DNA from: Euryarchaeota archaeon UBA443
Lineage (GTDB): Archaea; Thermoplasmatota; Poseidoniia; Poseidoniales; Poseidoniaceae
Assembly: GCA_002499195.1 (NCBI GenBank)
Contig: DAKS01000050.1
Coordinates: 1-35,977 of the forward strand
Direction of reading: 5' to 3'
DNA: 35,977 nucleotides
Under the pieces are notes generated by a model. The model had not been told where the DNA came from. It was given only the letters and a program-made list of their open reading frames with translations, and did no database searches. Of this stretch, positions 1-7,033 are shown piece by piece. Within the stretch, counting starts at the first letter, position 1. The number at the start of each line of letters is the position of its first letter. A program made the position numbers and the translations under genes.

Positions 1-77
1 GCGCGGGTGGCTTAGTCGGTTAGAGCACCCGGCTGATAACCGGGAGGTCGCAGGTTCAAGTCCTGCCTCGCGCACCA
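1..77 (+). tRNA. tRNA-Ile (anticodon GAU)
   Basis: The sequence folds as a full cloverleaf. The acceptor stem GCGCGGG pairs with CTCGCGC with one G-U pair. The anticodon stem CCCGG/CCGGG encloses loop CTGATAA, giving anticodon GAU. The T arm is GCAGG-TTCAAGT-CCTGC. The discriminator base is A74, and CCA is encoded at 75-77. No intron is present. Its promoter would lie outside the window. Confidence 0.97.
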
Positions 78-154
78 ACGCCTTCTAAATGTGATGTCGA
101 AAGACTCGCAAAGAACATGAAGGGGCGGCGCTCAGCACTGTATGAGGGAAGCCG

Positions 155-1087
155 ATGGTCGTCGTCTCAGGCAGCAATGCACAACAAGTGGCGGAGCAAC
201 TTGCCAAGGCACTGGGTTGGAATCACGTCAAACTAGAAGCACGGCGGTTCCCTGATTCAGAAGGATACATTCGAATTCCGGAATCTAAAATCGAAGAGAT
301 TCGTTCCGAACCGGTTGTTATCGTTTCGAATACATTCCCTGATGCTGGTATTGTCGAAACGATGTTGATCCTCAAGGCCGTTTCCGATGTTAGAAAAGGC
401 TCGCTGGAAAACCTCCGTGGAATAGAACCGCAAAAAATGGAAGATATTGGCCCCGGAGTCTACCTTGCGGTGCCATATTTTGGATATTCTCGCCAAGACA
501 AGCGTTTCAAGCCTGGTGAAGTAATCTCTGCACGGGCGATTGCTGATATGCTTGCAGCACAGTGTGATGGCATTACAGTCCTCGATTTACATGCTCCAAA
601 GGTCCTCGAGAATCTCTCTATTCCAGTAGCATTTACTTCAGCTATGCCTGAACTTGCGAGTCACCTTCAAAATGAAGTGAATCCAGATTTCATTCTTTCA
701 CCGGACAAAGGTGCCATCGATAGGGCTAGCCAAGTTGCAAACTTGATCGGGTGTGAATTCTCTTACCTTGAGAAAACTCGAATAGATGCGCACACAATTG
801 TTCACAAAGCCAAGGATTTGGATGTTGAAGGAAAAATTGTCGCTATCGTGGATGATATGATCGCAACTGGCGGAACTATTTGTCGCGCCGCCGACGCTCT
901 TCGCTCGCAAGGTGCTGTTGAAGTCCATGCAGCATGTTCACACGGTCTCTTCACTGGTGGAGCCATTCGTAGATTGACCCAATATGTCGATGGTGTTCAT
1001 GCTACTGGGAGCCTATCGAACCCTCGTTCAGTCATTGATGCTGGTGTAGCATTGGCGCGAGGGGTCAACCAACTCCTCGAAAATTGA
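155..1087 (+). CDS. prs: Ribose-phosphate pyrophosphokinase (PRPP synthetase)
   Basis: This cytoplasmic enzyme makes 5-phosphoribosyl-1-pyrophosphate from ribose 5-phosphate and ATP, feeding purine, pyrimidine, histidine and tryptophan synthesis. The 310-aa protein has the usual length. Visible family blocks are the N-terminal SGSNAQQVAEQLAKALG and RRFPDSEGYIRI, the catalytic flexible loop region YFGYSRQDKRFKPGEVISAR (about residues 108-127), and the PRPP-binding loop VAIVDDMIATGGTI near residue 230. The start is supported by GAGGGA (144-149), 5 nt before ATG. It follows tRNA-Ile and precedes the ribosomal cluster, which has its own TATA-like box, so it is probably a separate transcription unit. 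PDSE replaces the more usual PDGE. Confidence 0.95.
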   Translation: MVVVSGSNAQQVAEQLAKALGWNHVKLEARRFPDSEGYIRIPESKIEEIRSEPVVIVSNTFPDAGIVETMLILKAVSDVRKGSLENLRGIEPQKMEDIGPGVYLAVPYFGYSRQDKRFKPGEVISARAIADMLAAQCDGITVLDLHAPKVLENLSIPVAFTSAMPELASHLQNEVNPDFILSPDKGAIDRASQVANLIGCEFSYLEKTRIDAHTIVHKAKDLDVEGKIVAIVDDMIATGGTICRAADALRSQGAVEVHAACSHGLFTGGAIRRLTQYVDGVHATGSLSNPRSVIDAGVALARGVNQLLEN

Positions 1088-1118
1088 CCAGAACAGTATA
1101 CATTTACTTTACACTGCA

Positions 1119-1126
1119 TTTATATG
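1119..1126 (+). promoter_or_regulatory. TATA-like box of the eL8-eS28-eL24-ndk-infB cluster
   Basis: TTTATATG lies in the short gap after prs. A start site 24-27 nt downstream would fall near 1147-1150, leaving a leader of about 20 nt with an SD-like GAGGA (1156-1160) before ATG 1169. This is inferred from spacing only. Confidence 0.5.
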
Positions 1127-1168
1127 GTCGAGTGTTGGCGCACAGAATACCACACGAGGATGAATCCA

Positions 1169-1540
1169 ATGAGTGTACACGTACGATTTGAAACCCCAAG
1201 CGATCTCGCCGACAGTATTTACGAGCTTATCCGAGCTAACCAAGGCGGGCGAATAAAGAAAGGAAGCAACGAAGTTACCAAGTCCGCAGAACGCGGAACT
1301 GCACAATTCGTTGTTCTTGCAGAAGACGTCAACCCTCCAGAACTTCTGGCTCACATTCCATTGATTTGTGAAGAGAAAGGGATTCCATACGGATACGTTC
1401 CAAGCCAAGAATTCCTTGCTAAGGAAACTGGACTCCCAACTGGCGTTAAGACCGCTTCGATTGCTATGATGGAAATTTCCAAAGCAAATTCAGAAGCATT
1501 CAACAACGTCCTTGAAGCCATCAAGAGCGTCAAGAACTGA
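1169..1540 (+). CDS. rpl7ae: Ribosomal protein eL8 (L7Ae)
   Basis: The 123-aa protein binds kink-turn RNA. In archaea it serves the large ribosomal subunit, box C/D and H/ACA guide RNPs, and RNase P. The L7Ae core is clear: YELIRANQGGRIKKGSNEVTK, then VVLAEDVNPPELLAHIPLICEEKGIPYGYV, then KTASIAMMEI. I chose ATG 1169 (MSVHVRFETPSD), 8 nt after GAGGA. The longer frame from ATG 1124 would begin inside the TATA-like box, and the alternative ATG 1160 lies inside the SD. It heads the conserved archaeal cluster eL8-eS28-eL24-Ndk-aIF5B. Confidence 0.96.
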   Translation: MSVHVRFETPSDLADSIYELIRANQGGRIKKGSNEVTKSAERGTAQFVVLAEDVNPPELLAHIPLICEEKGIPYGYVPSQEFLAKETGLPTGVKTASIAMMEISKANSEAFNNVLEAIKSVKN

Positions 1541-1554
1541 ATAGGTGATTCAAT

Positions 1555-1782
1555 ATGAGTGACGAAACAGTAAGTGGCTGGCCTGCTGAAGTTGTTGAGA
1601 TCGTCGGTCGAACTGGAATGACCGGTGAGGCAACTCAGGTCAAGGTTCGAGTCAACGATGCTCCAAACCCTCGAGACGTTGGTCGTATTATTACTCGCAA
1701 CGTTATCGGTCCAGTTCGAATGGGCGACATTCTCATGCTCAGAGACACGGGTCGTGAAGCCCGCAAGCTAAACGCACGGTGA
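1555..1782 (+). CDS. rps28e: Ribosomal protein eS28
   Basis: This 75-aa small-subunit protein is found in archaea and eukaryotes. The hallmark blocks are VEIVGRTGMTGEATQVKVRV, RDVGRIITRNVIGPVRMGDI and LMLRDTGREARKL, with the basic C-terminus expected of the family. AGGTGA (1543-1548) lies 6 nt before the ATG. It starts 14 nt after eL8 and ends 5 nt before eL24, so the three are clearly co-transcribed. Confidence 0.96.
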   Translation: MSDETVSGWPAEVVEIVGRTGMTGEATQVKVRVNDAPNPRDVGRIITRNVIGPVRMGDILMLRDTGREARKLNAR

Positions 1783-1787
1783 TTATC

Positions 1788-1979
1788 ATGCCAGAACGAA
1801 GAGTTTGTTCATTCTCCGGAGAGGAAATCGAGCCAGGTACTGGAACCATGTTCGTCCGTAAGGATGGAAGCATTCTATGGTTCAAGAACAGTAAGGCTCG
1901 CAAGAACATGGTCAAGTTGTCCCGAAACTCCCGGCAAGTCAAGTGGACACGTCACTATGTTCGTGGCGGTATCCGCTGA
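1788..1979 (+). CDS. rpl24e: Ribosomal protein eL24, zinc site degenerate
   Basis: The 63-aa protein matches the archaeal eL24 family along its whole length: EEIEPGTGTMFVRKDGSILWF, then the basic KARKNMVKLSRN and the C-terminal VKWTRHYVRGG. I chose ATG 1788 (MPERRVCSF); an in-frame GTG at 1779 would only add three residues and overlap the eS28 stop. Most archaeal eL24 proteins bind zinc through four cysteines (CSFC near the start, then FCSSKC). Here only Cys7 remains: the second is Ser (CSFS) and the later two are Lys and Ala (FKNSKAR), so zinc binding is probably lost. Confidence 0.93.
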   Translation: MPERRVCSFSGEEIEPGTGTMFVRKDGSILWFKNSKARKNMVKLSRNSRQVKWTRHYVRGGIR

Positions 1980-2033
1980 TTCGATTCGGTGAACTCATAA
2001 AGGGCCTCTTGGTGGCCAAGGACGGTGAAGAAG

Positions 2034-2480
2034 ATGGAAACAACCTACATTATGGTCAAGCCAGACGGAGTACAACGAGGACTTGTTGGAGAAATCATTG
2101 GTCGATTTGAGCGAAAAGGGCTCAAGTTGGTCGGACTCAAGTCTATGGTTCCAAGTGAAGAAATCGCTCGACAGCATTACGATGTTCACAAGGAACGACC
2201 ATTTTTCCCTGGATTGATCAAGTTCGTAACATCCGGCCCTGTTGTCTGTATGGCATGGGAAGGCCGTGATGCCATTTCCGTTGCTCGCAAACTCATTGGT
2301 TCAACCAATGGACGTGAAGCAGAACCAGGTACCATTCGTGGTGACTTTGGTATGGACATGGGATTCAACATGATTCATGGTTCTGATGCTCCTGAAACAG
2401 CAGCATTTGAACTCGGCCTCTGGTTCCCTGAAGGTCTTATGACCTGGGAAAATACCATGGGTGCTTGGGTCTACGAGTGA
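2034..2480 (+). CDS. ndk: Nucleoside diphosphate kinase
   Basis: The enzyme transfers the gamma phosphate between nucleoside triphosphates and diphosphates through a phosphohistidine. The 148-aa protein is of normal length and collinear with the family: METTYIMVKPDGVQRGLVGEI, FFPGLIKFVTSGPVV, a GTIRGDFG nucleotide-binding segment, and the active-site block NMIHGSD containing the catalytic His. ATG 2034 is preferred because GGTGA (2024-2028) lies 5 nt upstream; the in-frame GTG 2025 sits inside that SD. It is the fourth gene of the ribosomal cluster and ends 31 nt before aIF5B. Confidence 0.96.
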   Translation: METTYIMVKPDGVQRGLVGEIIGRFERKGLKLVGLKSMVPSEEIARQHYDVHKERPFFPGLIKFVTSGPVVCMAWEGRDAISVARKLIGSTNGREAEPGTIRGDFGMDMGFNMIHGSDAPETAAFELGLWFPEGLMTWENTMGAWVYE

Positions 2481-2491
2481 ACTTCTTTCTT

Positions 2492-2504
2492 CCTCCCTCG
2501 GAGG
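2492..2504 (+). promoter_or_regulatory. Hairpin containing the infB ribosome-binding site
   Basis: CCTCC (2492-2496), a CTC loop and GGAGG (2500-2504) form a perfect 5-bp stem. The 3' arm is the Shine-Dalgarno sequence 7 nt before ATG 2512. The ndk stop is only 11 nt upstream, so a terminating ribosome would cover or melt the structure. That could couple ndk and infB translation. Regulation is inferred. Confidence 0.5.
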
Positions 2505-2511
2505 TAGTCGC

Positions 2512-4332
2512 ATGGACGAAACAGACGTGAACAAAGAAGAGCCGGTCGTTCGCGGTGAGAATCGGCAACCCATTGTTTCGGTTCTTGGTCACGTTGATCA
2601 CGGTAAAACAAGCGTTCTTGATTTGGTTCGATCACTCGGAAGTGACCGCCAAGCAAGTGTCATGGATCGTGAAGCCGGTGGAATTACACAACATATTGGA
2701 GCTACTGAAGTTCCTGCTAAAGTTCTCAATGAAACCTGTGCTAAACTGATGGGTGGACGTGCATTCAAATCTCCCGGACTACTGTTTATCGATACACCCG
2801 GACACCACTCGTTCGCATCGCTGCGAAACCGTGGTGGTGCTCTTGCAGACATCGCCATCCTCGTTGTTGATATCATGGAAGGATTACAACCACAAACCAT
2901 TGAATCGATCAACATCCTCAAGCAAACAAAGACCCCATTCGTCATTGCTGCAAACAAGATAGATCGTATTCACGGATGGATTTGTGAGCGAGACCGTTCC
3001 TTCATCGAATCTTTACAGGAGCAACGAAAGGACGTTATCGATCTCTTCCAAGACCGATACTGGAAGATTCTCGGTCAAGTCTCCGAACATGGAATCAACT
3101 TGGAGCGATACGATCAAATCAAAGATTTCAGAAAGTCGTTCCCACTTGTTCCAATGTCGGCAAAAGAAGGTGAAGGGCTGCAAGACCTACTAACTGTAAC
3201 CGTAGGATTAGCAGAACGTTTCCTTGAAGACCGCCTCACCGATACACTCGGACCTGCTGAAGGGACCATTCTTGAGATGAAAGATGAGATTGGAATGGGT
3301 AAAACCATCGATGTAATCCTTCATCGTGGTTCACTCAGCACTGGTGACCACATCACTGTTGTAAGTGCTGATGGACCGTTTGATGTACGCATAAAAGGCT
3401 TGAAGAAAGCAAGAGGAATGTCAGAAATGCGTGATGCTGGCGACCGCTGGGAGTCGGTGGAAACCATTCATGCAGCTGCTGGTGTGAAGATTATCGCTCA
3501 AGGACTGGAAACGGCACTTGCTGGCTCGACTATTCGACTTGCAAGTGATGAAGCGCGCGAAGAAGCCAAGAAAGAGACTCAAGTCTCTGTTGAACTGGAT
3601 GAGGAAGGCGTTGTTATCAAGGCTGATACCATTGGCGGATTAGAAGCCCTTGCGTTCGAACTGAAGAAGATCGACGTCCCTATTCGTCGGGCTACTGTCG
3701 GACCAGTGAACAAGCGAGACCTAATGACTGCGGAATCAGCGAACAATCGCTTGAATCAAATCATTCTAGGATTCTCGATTGAACCCAATAATGAGGTTAA
3801 AGAAAGGCTCAACCAAGATGATGAAAGCGTTACATGGATTGGTGGCGACATCATCTATCACATCATCGATCAATTCGAAGAGTGGAAAGAGAAGACCAAG
3901 GAAGCGATGGATTCTGCAGCACGTGAAAATCTTGCTTATCCAGGTAAACTTCTCTATCTTGAGAACCATACGTTCCGAAACAGAGGCCCAGCCATCGTCG
4001 GAATGCGAGTTTTAGGTGGCCGTGTACATCTCGGCCAGCGGTTGATGAAACTCGATGGAACTCCTGTTGGTCAAGTCAAAAGCCTTCGTTCACGATCGAG
4101 TGAAGAACTCAAAGAAGCAAAACAAGGTGAAGAAGTTGCTATTGCAGTGATGGGCCCAACCGTAGGACGTCATATCGAAGAATTGGATGAGTTCTATGTT
4201 GACATTCCAGAATCTCACGTTCCACGTCTTGCAAAAGTTGAACTGACCGCATTGGAAAAGGAGATTCTTGAGGAGATTATCGGCCTGCATCGCAAGGAAG
4301 ATCACTTCTGGGGACGTCGTCATATTGCTTGA
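2512..4332 (+). CDS. infB: Translation initiation factor aIF5B (IF-2 homologue)
   Basis: This GTPase promotes subunit joining and initiator tRNA handling. The 606-aa length is typical for archaeal aIF5B. G motifs are G1 GHVDHGKT (residues 26-33), a switch II segment DTPGHHSF, G4 NKID and a G5-like SAKEGEG. The later half carries the expected second beta-barrel and domain IV, for example GPAIVGMRVLGGRVHLGQRL. ATG 2512 has a strong GGAGG SD with 7-nt spacing. The frame stays open to 2461, but that extension overlaps ndk and lacks an SD. It is the last gene of the conserved translation cluster. Confidence 0.96.
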   Translation: MDETDVNKEEPVVRGENRQPIVSVLGHVDHGKTSVLDLVRSLGSDRQASVMDREAGGITQHIGATEVPAKVLNETCAKLMGGRAFKSPGLLFIDTPGHHSFASLRNRGGALADIAILVVDIMEGLQPQTIESINILKQTKTPFVIAANKIDRIHGWICERDRSFIESLQEQRKDVIDLFQDRYWKILGQVSEHGINLERYDQIKDFRKSFPLVPMSAKEGEGLQDLLTVTVGLAERFLEDRLTDTLGPAEGTILEMKDEIGMGKTIDVILHRGSLSTGDHITVVSADGPFDVRIKGLKKARGMSEMRDAGDRWESVETIHAAAGVKIIAQGLETALAGSTIRLASDEAREEAKKETQVSVELDEEGVVIKADTIGGLEALAFELKKIDVPIRRATVGPVNKRDLMTAESANNRLNQIILGFSIEPNNEVKERLNQDDESVTWIGGDIIYHIIDQFEEWKEKTKEAMDSAARENLAYPGKLLYLENHTFRNRGPAIVGMRVLGGRVHLGQRLMKLDGTPVGQVKSLRSRSSEELKEAKQGEEVAIAVMGPTVGRHIEELDEFYVDIPESHVPRLAKVELTALEKEILEEIIGLHRKEDHFWGRRHIA

Positions 4333-4413
4333 TGCTTGTTCGACGTATGAACGGCATACATTCAAGTATCATGTCATGCCGATTGACTCTTGTTACTAGA
4401 CAGGTGAACGACC

Positions 4414-5415
4414 ATGGATGCAGGATTTTCGCAAGGAAACACGGGTGGAGACGCACGAACACAAGACTTGATTCGAACTGTTGCTGATATTTCGAACGGA
4501 TTGATGAACGAAGTAAGCAAGGTCATTATCGGAAAGAACGAGAACCTTCGACGGGTTACTGTCGGTATTCTATCCAACGGAAACATGTTGTTGGAAGATT
4601 TCCCTGGACTTGCAAAGACGTTGCTCGCTAACACCTTTGCTCGTGCACTTGGATGTAAGTTCAAGCGTGTTCAATTCACACCTGACTTGCTGCCTTCCGA
4701 TATTATGGGGACCTACATGTATGATCAGAAGTCTGGAGAATTCAAACTACGTGCTGGTCCACTATTCTCCAACATTCTACTCGCTGACGAGATTAACCGT
4801 GCGCCTCCAAAGACTCAAGCTGCATTGCTTGAAGCAATGGAAGAAAAGCAAGTTACTATCGAAGGTATTACTCACAAACTTCCTGCTCCGTTCGTTGTTT
4901 TGGCAACACAAAACCCAATCGAGCAAGAAGGAACCTATCCACTTCCTGAAGCGCAAATGGACCGTTTCCTGATGAAGATGAGCATGGGTTATCCAGACCG
5001 TGCTGAAGAGAAGGCTATTCTCGCTCGCCGAAAACTCCGTGGAAAGGATGCACACGATGTTGAGCAAATCACATCTCCAAAGAAGGTCGTTGCTATGCAG
5101 AAGGCGCTTGAGACTGTTCACGTTGATCCAGCCATTCTTGCCTACATCGTTGAAATCGTTCAGCGAACTCGTGAGGACCACCGTGTTGTTAACGGTGCAT
5201 CGCCTCGTGCTTCACAATCACTGTTCAAGACTGGTCGTGCTGCTGCAGCAATCGCTGGACGTAACTATGTTATTCCGGATGATATCAAAGGTATTTCACT
5301 GCAGATCATCAGCCATCGTATCGTTATGAAGCCAGAAGCCAAGATTCGAGGAATTACCGGTATGCATATCGTTCGAAAGATTCTCTCGGAAGTTCCAGTC
5401 CCTGTCATTTCGTGA
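4414..5415 (+). CDS. MoxR-family AAA+ ATPase
   Basis: The 333-aa protein is a complete MoxR-type AAA+ ATPase. The P-loop is LLEDFPGLAKT (residues 59-69), followed by the family signature FKRVQFTPDLLPSDIMGTY, Walker B LADEINRAPPKTQAALLEAM, and the sensor segment ATQNPIEQEGTYPLPEAQMDRF. The C-terminal helical lid includes GASPRASQSL. AGGTGA lies upstream of the ATG at suitable spacing. MoxR proteins usually act as chaperone-like ATPases with VWA and DUF58 partners encoded next door. No such gene is adjacent here: infB precedes it and a ParA-type gene follows. Its substrate is therefore unknown. Confidence 0.9.
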   Translation: MDAGFSQGNTGGDARTQDLIRTVADISNGLMNEVSKVIIGKNENLRRVTVGILSNGNMLLEDFPGLAKTLLANTFARALGCKFKRVQFTPDLLPSDIMGTYMYDQKSGEFKLRAGPLFSNILLADEINRAPPKTQAALLEAMEEKQVTIEGITHKLPAPFVVLATQNPIEQEGTYPLPEAQMDRFLMKMSMGYPDRAEEKAILARRKLRGKDAHDVEQITSPKKVVAMQKALETVHVDPAILAYIVEIVQRTREDHRVVNGASPRASQSLFKTGRAAAAIAGRNYVIPDDIKGISLQIISHRIVMKPEAKIRGITGMHIVRKILSEVPVPVIS

Positions 5416-5418
5416 GAT

Positions 5419-5428
5419 TCTATATTGA
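5419..5428 (+). promoter_or_regulatory. TATA-like box upstream of the parA-like gene
   Basis: TCTATATTGA lies just after the moxR stop. A start site 24-27 nt downstream would coincide with the palindrome at 5449-5461. The call rests on motif and spacing only. Confidence 0.4.
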
Positions 5429-5448
5429 ATCCATGCCGAAGTTCAAAA

Positions 5449-5461
5449 CAGGTGACACCTG
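5449..5461. promoter_or_regulatory. Perfect palindrome CAGGTGACACCTG, candidate operator
   Basis: Six-base arms CAGGTG/CACCTG flank a single A. The site lies 25-60 bp before any parA start codon and about where transcription should begin, given the TATA-like box at 5419-5428. It could be an autoregulatory operator for the RHH protein encoded downstream. It also contains AGGTGA, so an alternative reading is a Shine-Dalgarno for an in-frame TTG start at 5465. Confidence 0.4.
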
Positions 5462-5485
5462 TGGTTGTATACGAGGCGAAGCGAG

Positions 5486-6442
5486 ATGGTTATGAATCCT
5501 TACAAAATGGTCATCGCCGTTGCTAATCAGAAAGGTGGTTGTGCAAAAACTACAACCGCGGTCAACCTTGCTGCTGCACTAGCAAAAGGTTCACGCAAAC
5601 AAGGCGTTCCTCCAGCAAAGGTTTTGCTCGTAGATCTCGACCCTCAAGGAAATTGTGCAACTTCATTTGGTGTAGAAAAGAAGAACATTCGTAAGACGGT
5701 TTACGATGTGCTCGCTAATGATTCGGGTGAACCTCTTCCTTTGATGGAAGAGTATCTCTTAACGCCTCGTGAATTGAGTGATGCAATGCAGAAAGCTTTC
5801 ATTCTACGCAAAGGAAAAAAGGCTCCAGCGAATCTTGAAATCAAGAGTTTGTGGTTACTTCCAAGCGACATCCATCTCTCTGGTGCAGAAATTGAATTAT
5901 CGCATAAAATTGGTCGTGAAATGCGTCTACGTGAAGGTCTTGAGCCCATAATCGATGAATTCGATTACATCGTTATTGACACGCCACCATCGTTAGGATT
6001 ACTCTCAATCAATGCCATGTGTGCAGCAAATTGGGTCATGGTTCCTGTTCAGGCTGAATACTATGCTTTGGAAGGGTTCAGTATGTTGATGAATTCGATC
6101 AAGATGATTCAGAAGCGTATTAATCGAAATCTGAAGATCTTTGGCGTTGCTATGACCATGGTTGATGCTCGTTCAAAACTTAGCCGGCACGTTTGTACCG
6201 AAGTGTCACGAAAGATTCCAAACAAGGTATTCAATACCACTATTCGACGATTGGTCAAGGTTGCAGAAGCGCCGTGGAGTGGGGCTCCTACCGTGATTCT
6301 CAACGAGCCACGGGCCAGTGGAGCGGGTGCAGGTTCGCTGGAATACTGGACTTTGGCCAAGGAATTTCACAATCGAGTACAAGAAATGCGCCGCGAATTT
6401 GGTGTAAAGGAACATCCAAAATTGCTTTCGAGACGAAGATAA
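5486..6442 (+). CDS. ParA/Soj/SegA-type partition ATPase
   Basis: The protein (318 aa from ATG 5486) has the deviant Walker A of the ParA/MinD superfamily, NQKGGCAKTTTAVNL, with signature Lys16 and catalytic Lys21. Walker A' is VLLVDLDPQGNCATSFG, and the Walker B segment is YIVIDTPPSLGLLSINAM, followed by the family block VPVQAEYYALEG. It should dimerise with ATP and bind DNA non-specifically to move or position DNA. ATG 5486 follows GAGG by 9 nt; ATG 5492 and TTG 5465 (9 nt after AGGTGA) are also possible. A ribbon-helix-helix gene and a small unknown gene follow on the same strand, as in segA-segB pairs. Specific function is inferred from context. Confidence 0.88.
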   Translation: MVMNPYKMVIAVANQKGGCAKTTTAVNLAAALAKGSRKQGVPPAKVLLVDLDPQGNCATSFGVEKKNIRKTVYDVLANDSGEPLPLMEEYLLTPRELSDAMQKAFILRKGKKAPANLEIKSLWLLPSDIHLSGAEIELSHKIGREMRLREGLEPIIDEFDYIVIDTPPSLGLLSINAMCAANWVMVPVQAEYYALEGFSMLMNSIKMIQKRINRNLKIFGVAMTMVDARSKLSRHVCTEVSRKIPNKVFNTTIRRLVKVAEAPWSGAPTVILNEPRASGAGAGSLEYWTLAKEFHNRVQEMRREFGVKEHPKLLSRRR

Positions 6443-6540
6443 GGGTCTAAAATCAACTCAAGTGCCGTCTCTTCGCGCGGTTGGGTTAAGTAGGGAAGGG
6501 AATCATTCGTGACTGGGATGCACAAATGACTGGAGAAGGA

Positions 6541-6768
6541 ATGACCTCGGTGAGTGTAAGTTACGAAGTTCGAAGACAATTGAATACCATGCGTACTGTA
6601 AGTGGGCATAAAAGCGTGAATACGCTACTTGAAGACTTGATTAGAGTCCACAAGATGGCTCGAATGCGTGGAGAAATCGACACATTGCGAGAACACTTGC
6701 AACGTGTTGCTGATGTGAATGTCGATCACCTTGTGAGCCGATTGAACATGGCTCCATTCGAGGTTTGA
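6541..6768 (+). CDS. Ribbon-helix-helix DNA-binding protein (SegB/CopG-like)
   Basis: The 75-aa protein starts with a short beta-strand SVSVSYEVRRQL, a first helix, the turn GHKS and a second helix VNTLLEDLIRV, which is the ribbon-helix-helix pattern. A charged C-terminal helix with heptad-like spacing follows (RMRGEIDTLREHLQRVADV). ATG 6541 is preferred because GGAGAAGGA is directly upstream; the in-frame ATG 6526 adds five residues. It lies about 100 bp after the ParA-type gene and 10 nt before the next small gene. In crenarchaeal SegAB the partner of the ParA ATPase is also a small RHH site-binding protein. I infer the same role, but it could be an ordinary repressor. Confidence 0.7.
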   Translation: MTSVSVSYEVRRQLNTMRTVSGHKSVNTLLEDLIRVHKMARMRGEIDTLREHLQRVADVNVDHLVSRLNMAPFEV

Positions 6769-6778
6769 GGTGAATATC

Positions 6779-7033
6779 ATGATGGCATGGCGCCCATCCG
6801 GCTATATGTTCACAACTAAGCAACTTATTCGAGCACTATTTGATGATTCAACAGATGAATTCCAATTGCTCATCGCAGCCGCTGCAGGCGAAATCGAATT
6901 GTTTGCTAAAAACAAATCCTGGAACGCTGTTCTTTGGCTCATCATGAACGTTCTCAAAGAAGATGGAAAACCCATCTATAGTGGAAATGAACTGGGTGAT
7001 TTACGCTCCAGTCTTCCAATCGTTTGGCGATGA
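6779..7033 (+). CDS. Small conserved-looking protein of unknown function
   Basis: I do not recognise this 84-aa protein. It is largely helical, Trp- and Leu-containing and soluble-looking, with segments FTTKQLIRALFDD, EFQLLIAAAAGEIELFA and NAVLWLIMNVLKEDG. GAGGTGA (6767-6773) overlaps the stop of the RHH gene and gives spacing of 5 nt to ATG 6779, or 8 nt to ATG 6782. The tight coupling makes it very likely a real gene and a functional partner of the RHH and ParA-type proteins. Its stop abuts the stop of the convergent gene at 7034. Confidence 0.7.
   Translation: MMAWRPSGYMFTTKQLIRALFDDSTDEFQLLIAAAAGEIELFAKNKSWNAVLWLIMNVLKEDGKPIYSGNELGDLRSSLPIVWR

Noticed and set aside
1124..1168. N-terminal extension of eL8 from ATG 1124
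   Set aside because: The start would overlap the TATA-like box and lacks a ribosome-binding site; the added residues do not resemble the family.
2461..2511. N-terminal extension of aIF5B overlapping ndk
   Set aside because: The strong GGAGG site 7 nt before ATG 2512 decides the start, and the extension contains the SD itself.
6541..7033. Toxin-antitoxin pair formed by the RHH protein and the 84-aa protein
   Set aside because: The small protein shows no known toxin motif, and the upstream ParA-type ATPase fits a partition module better; not excluded by sequence alone.
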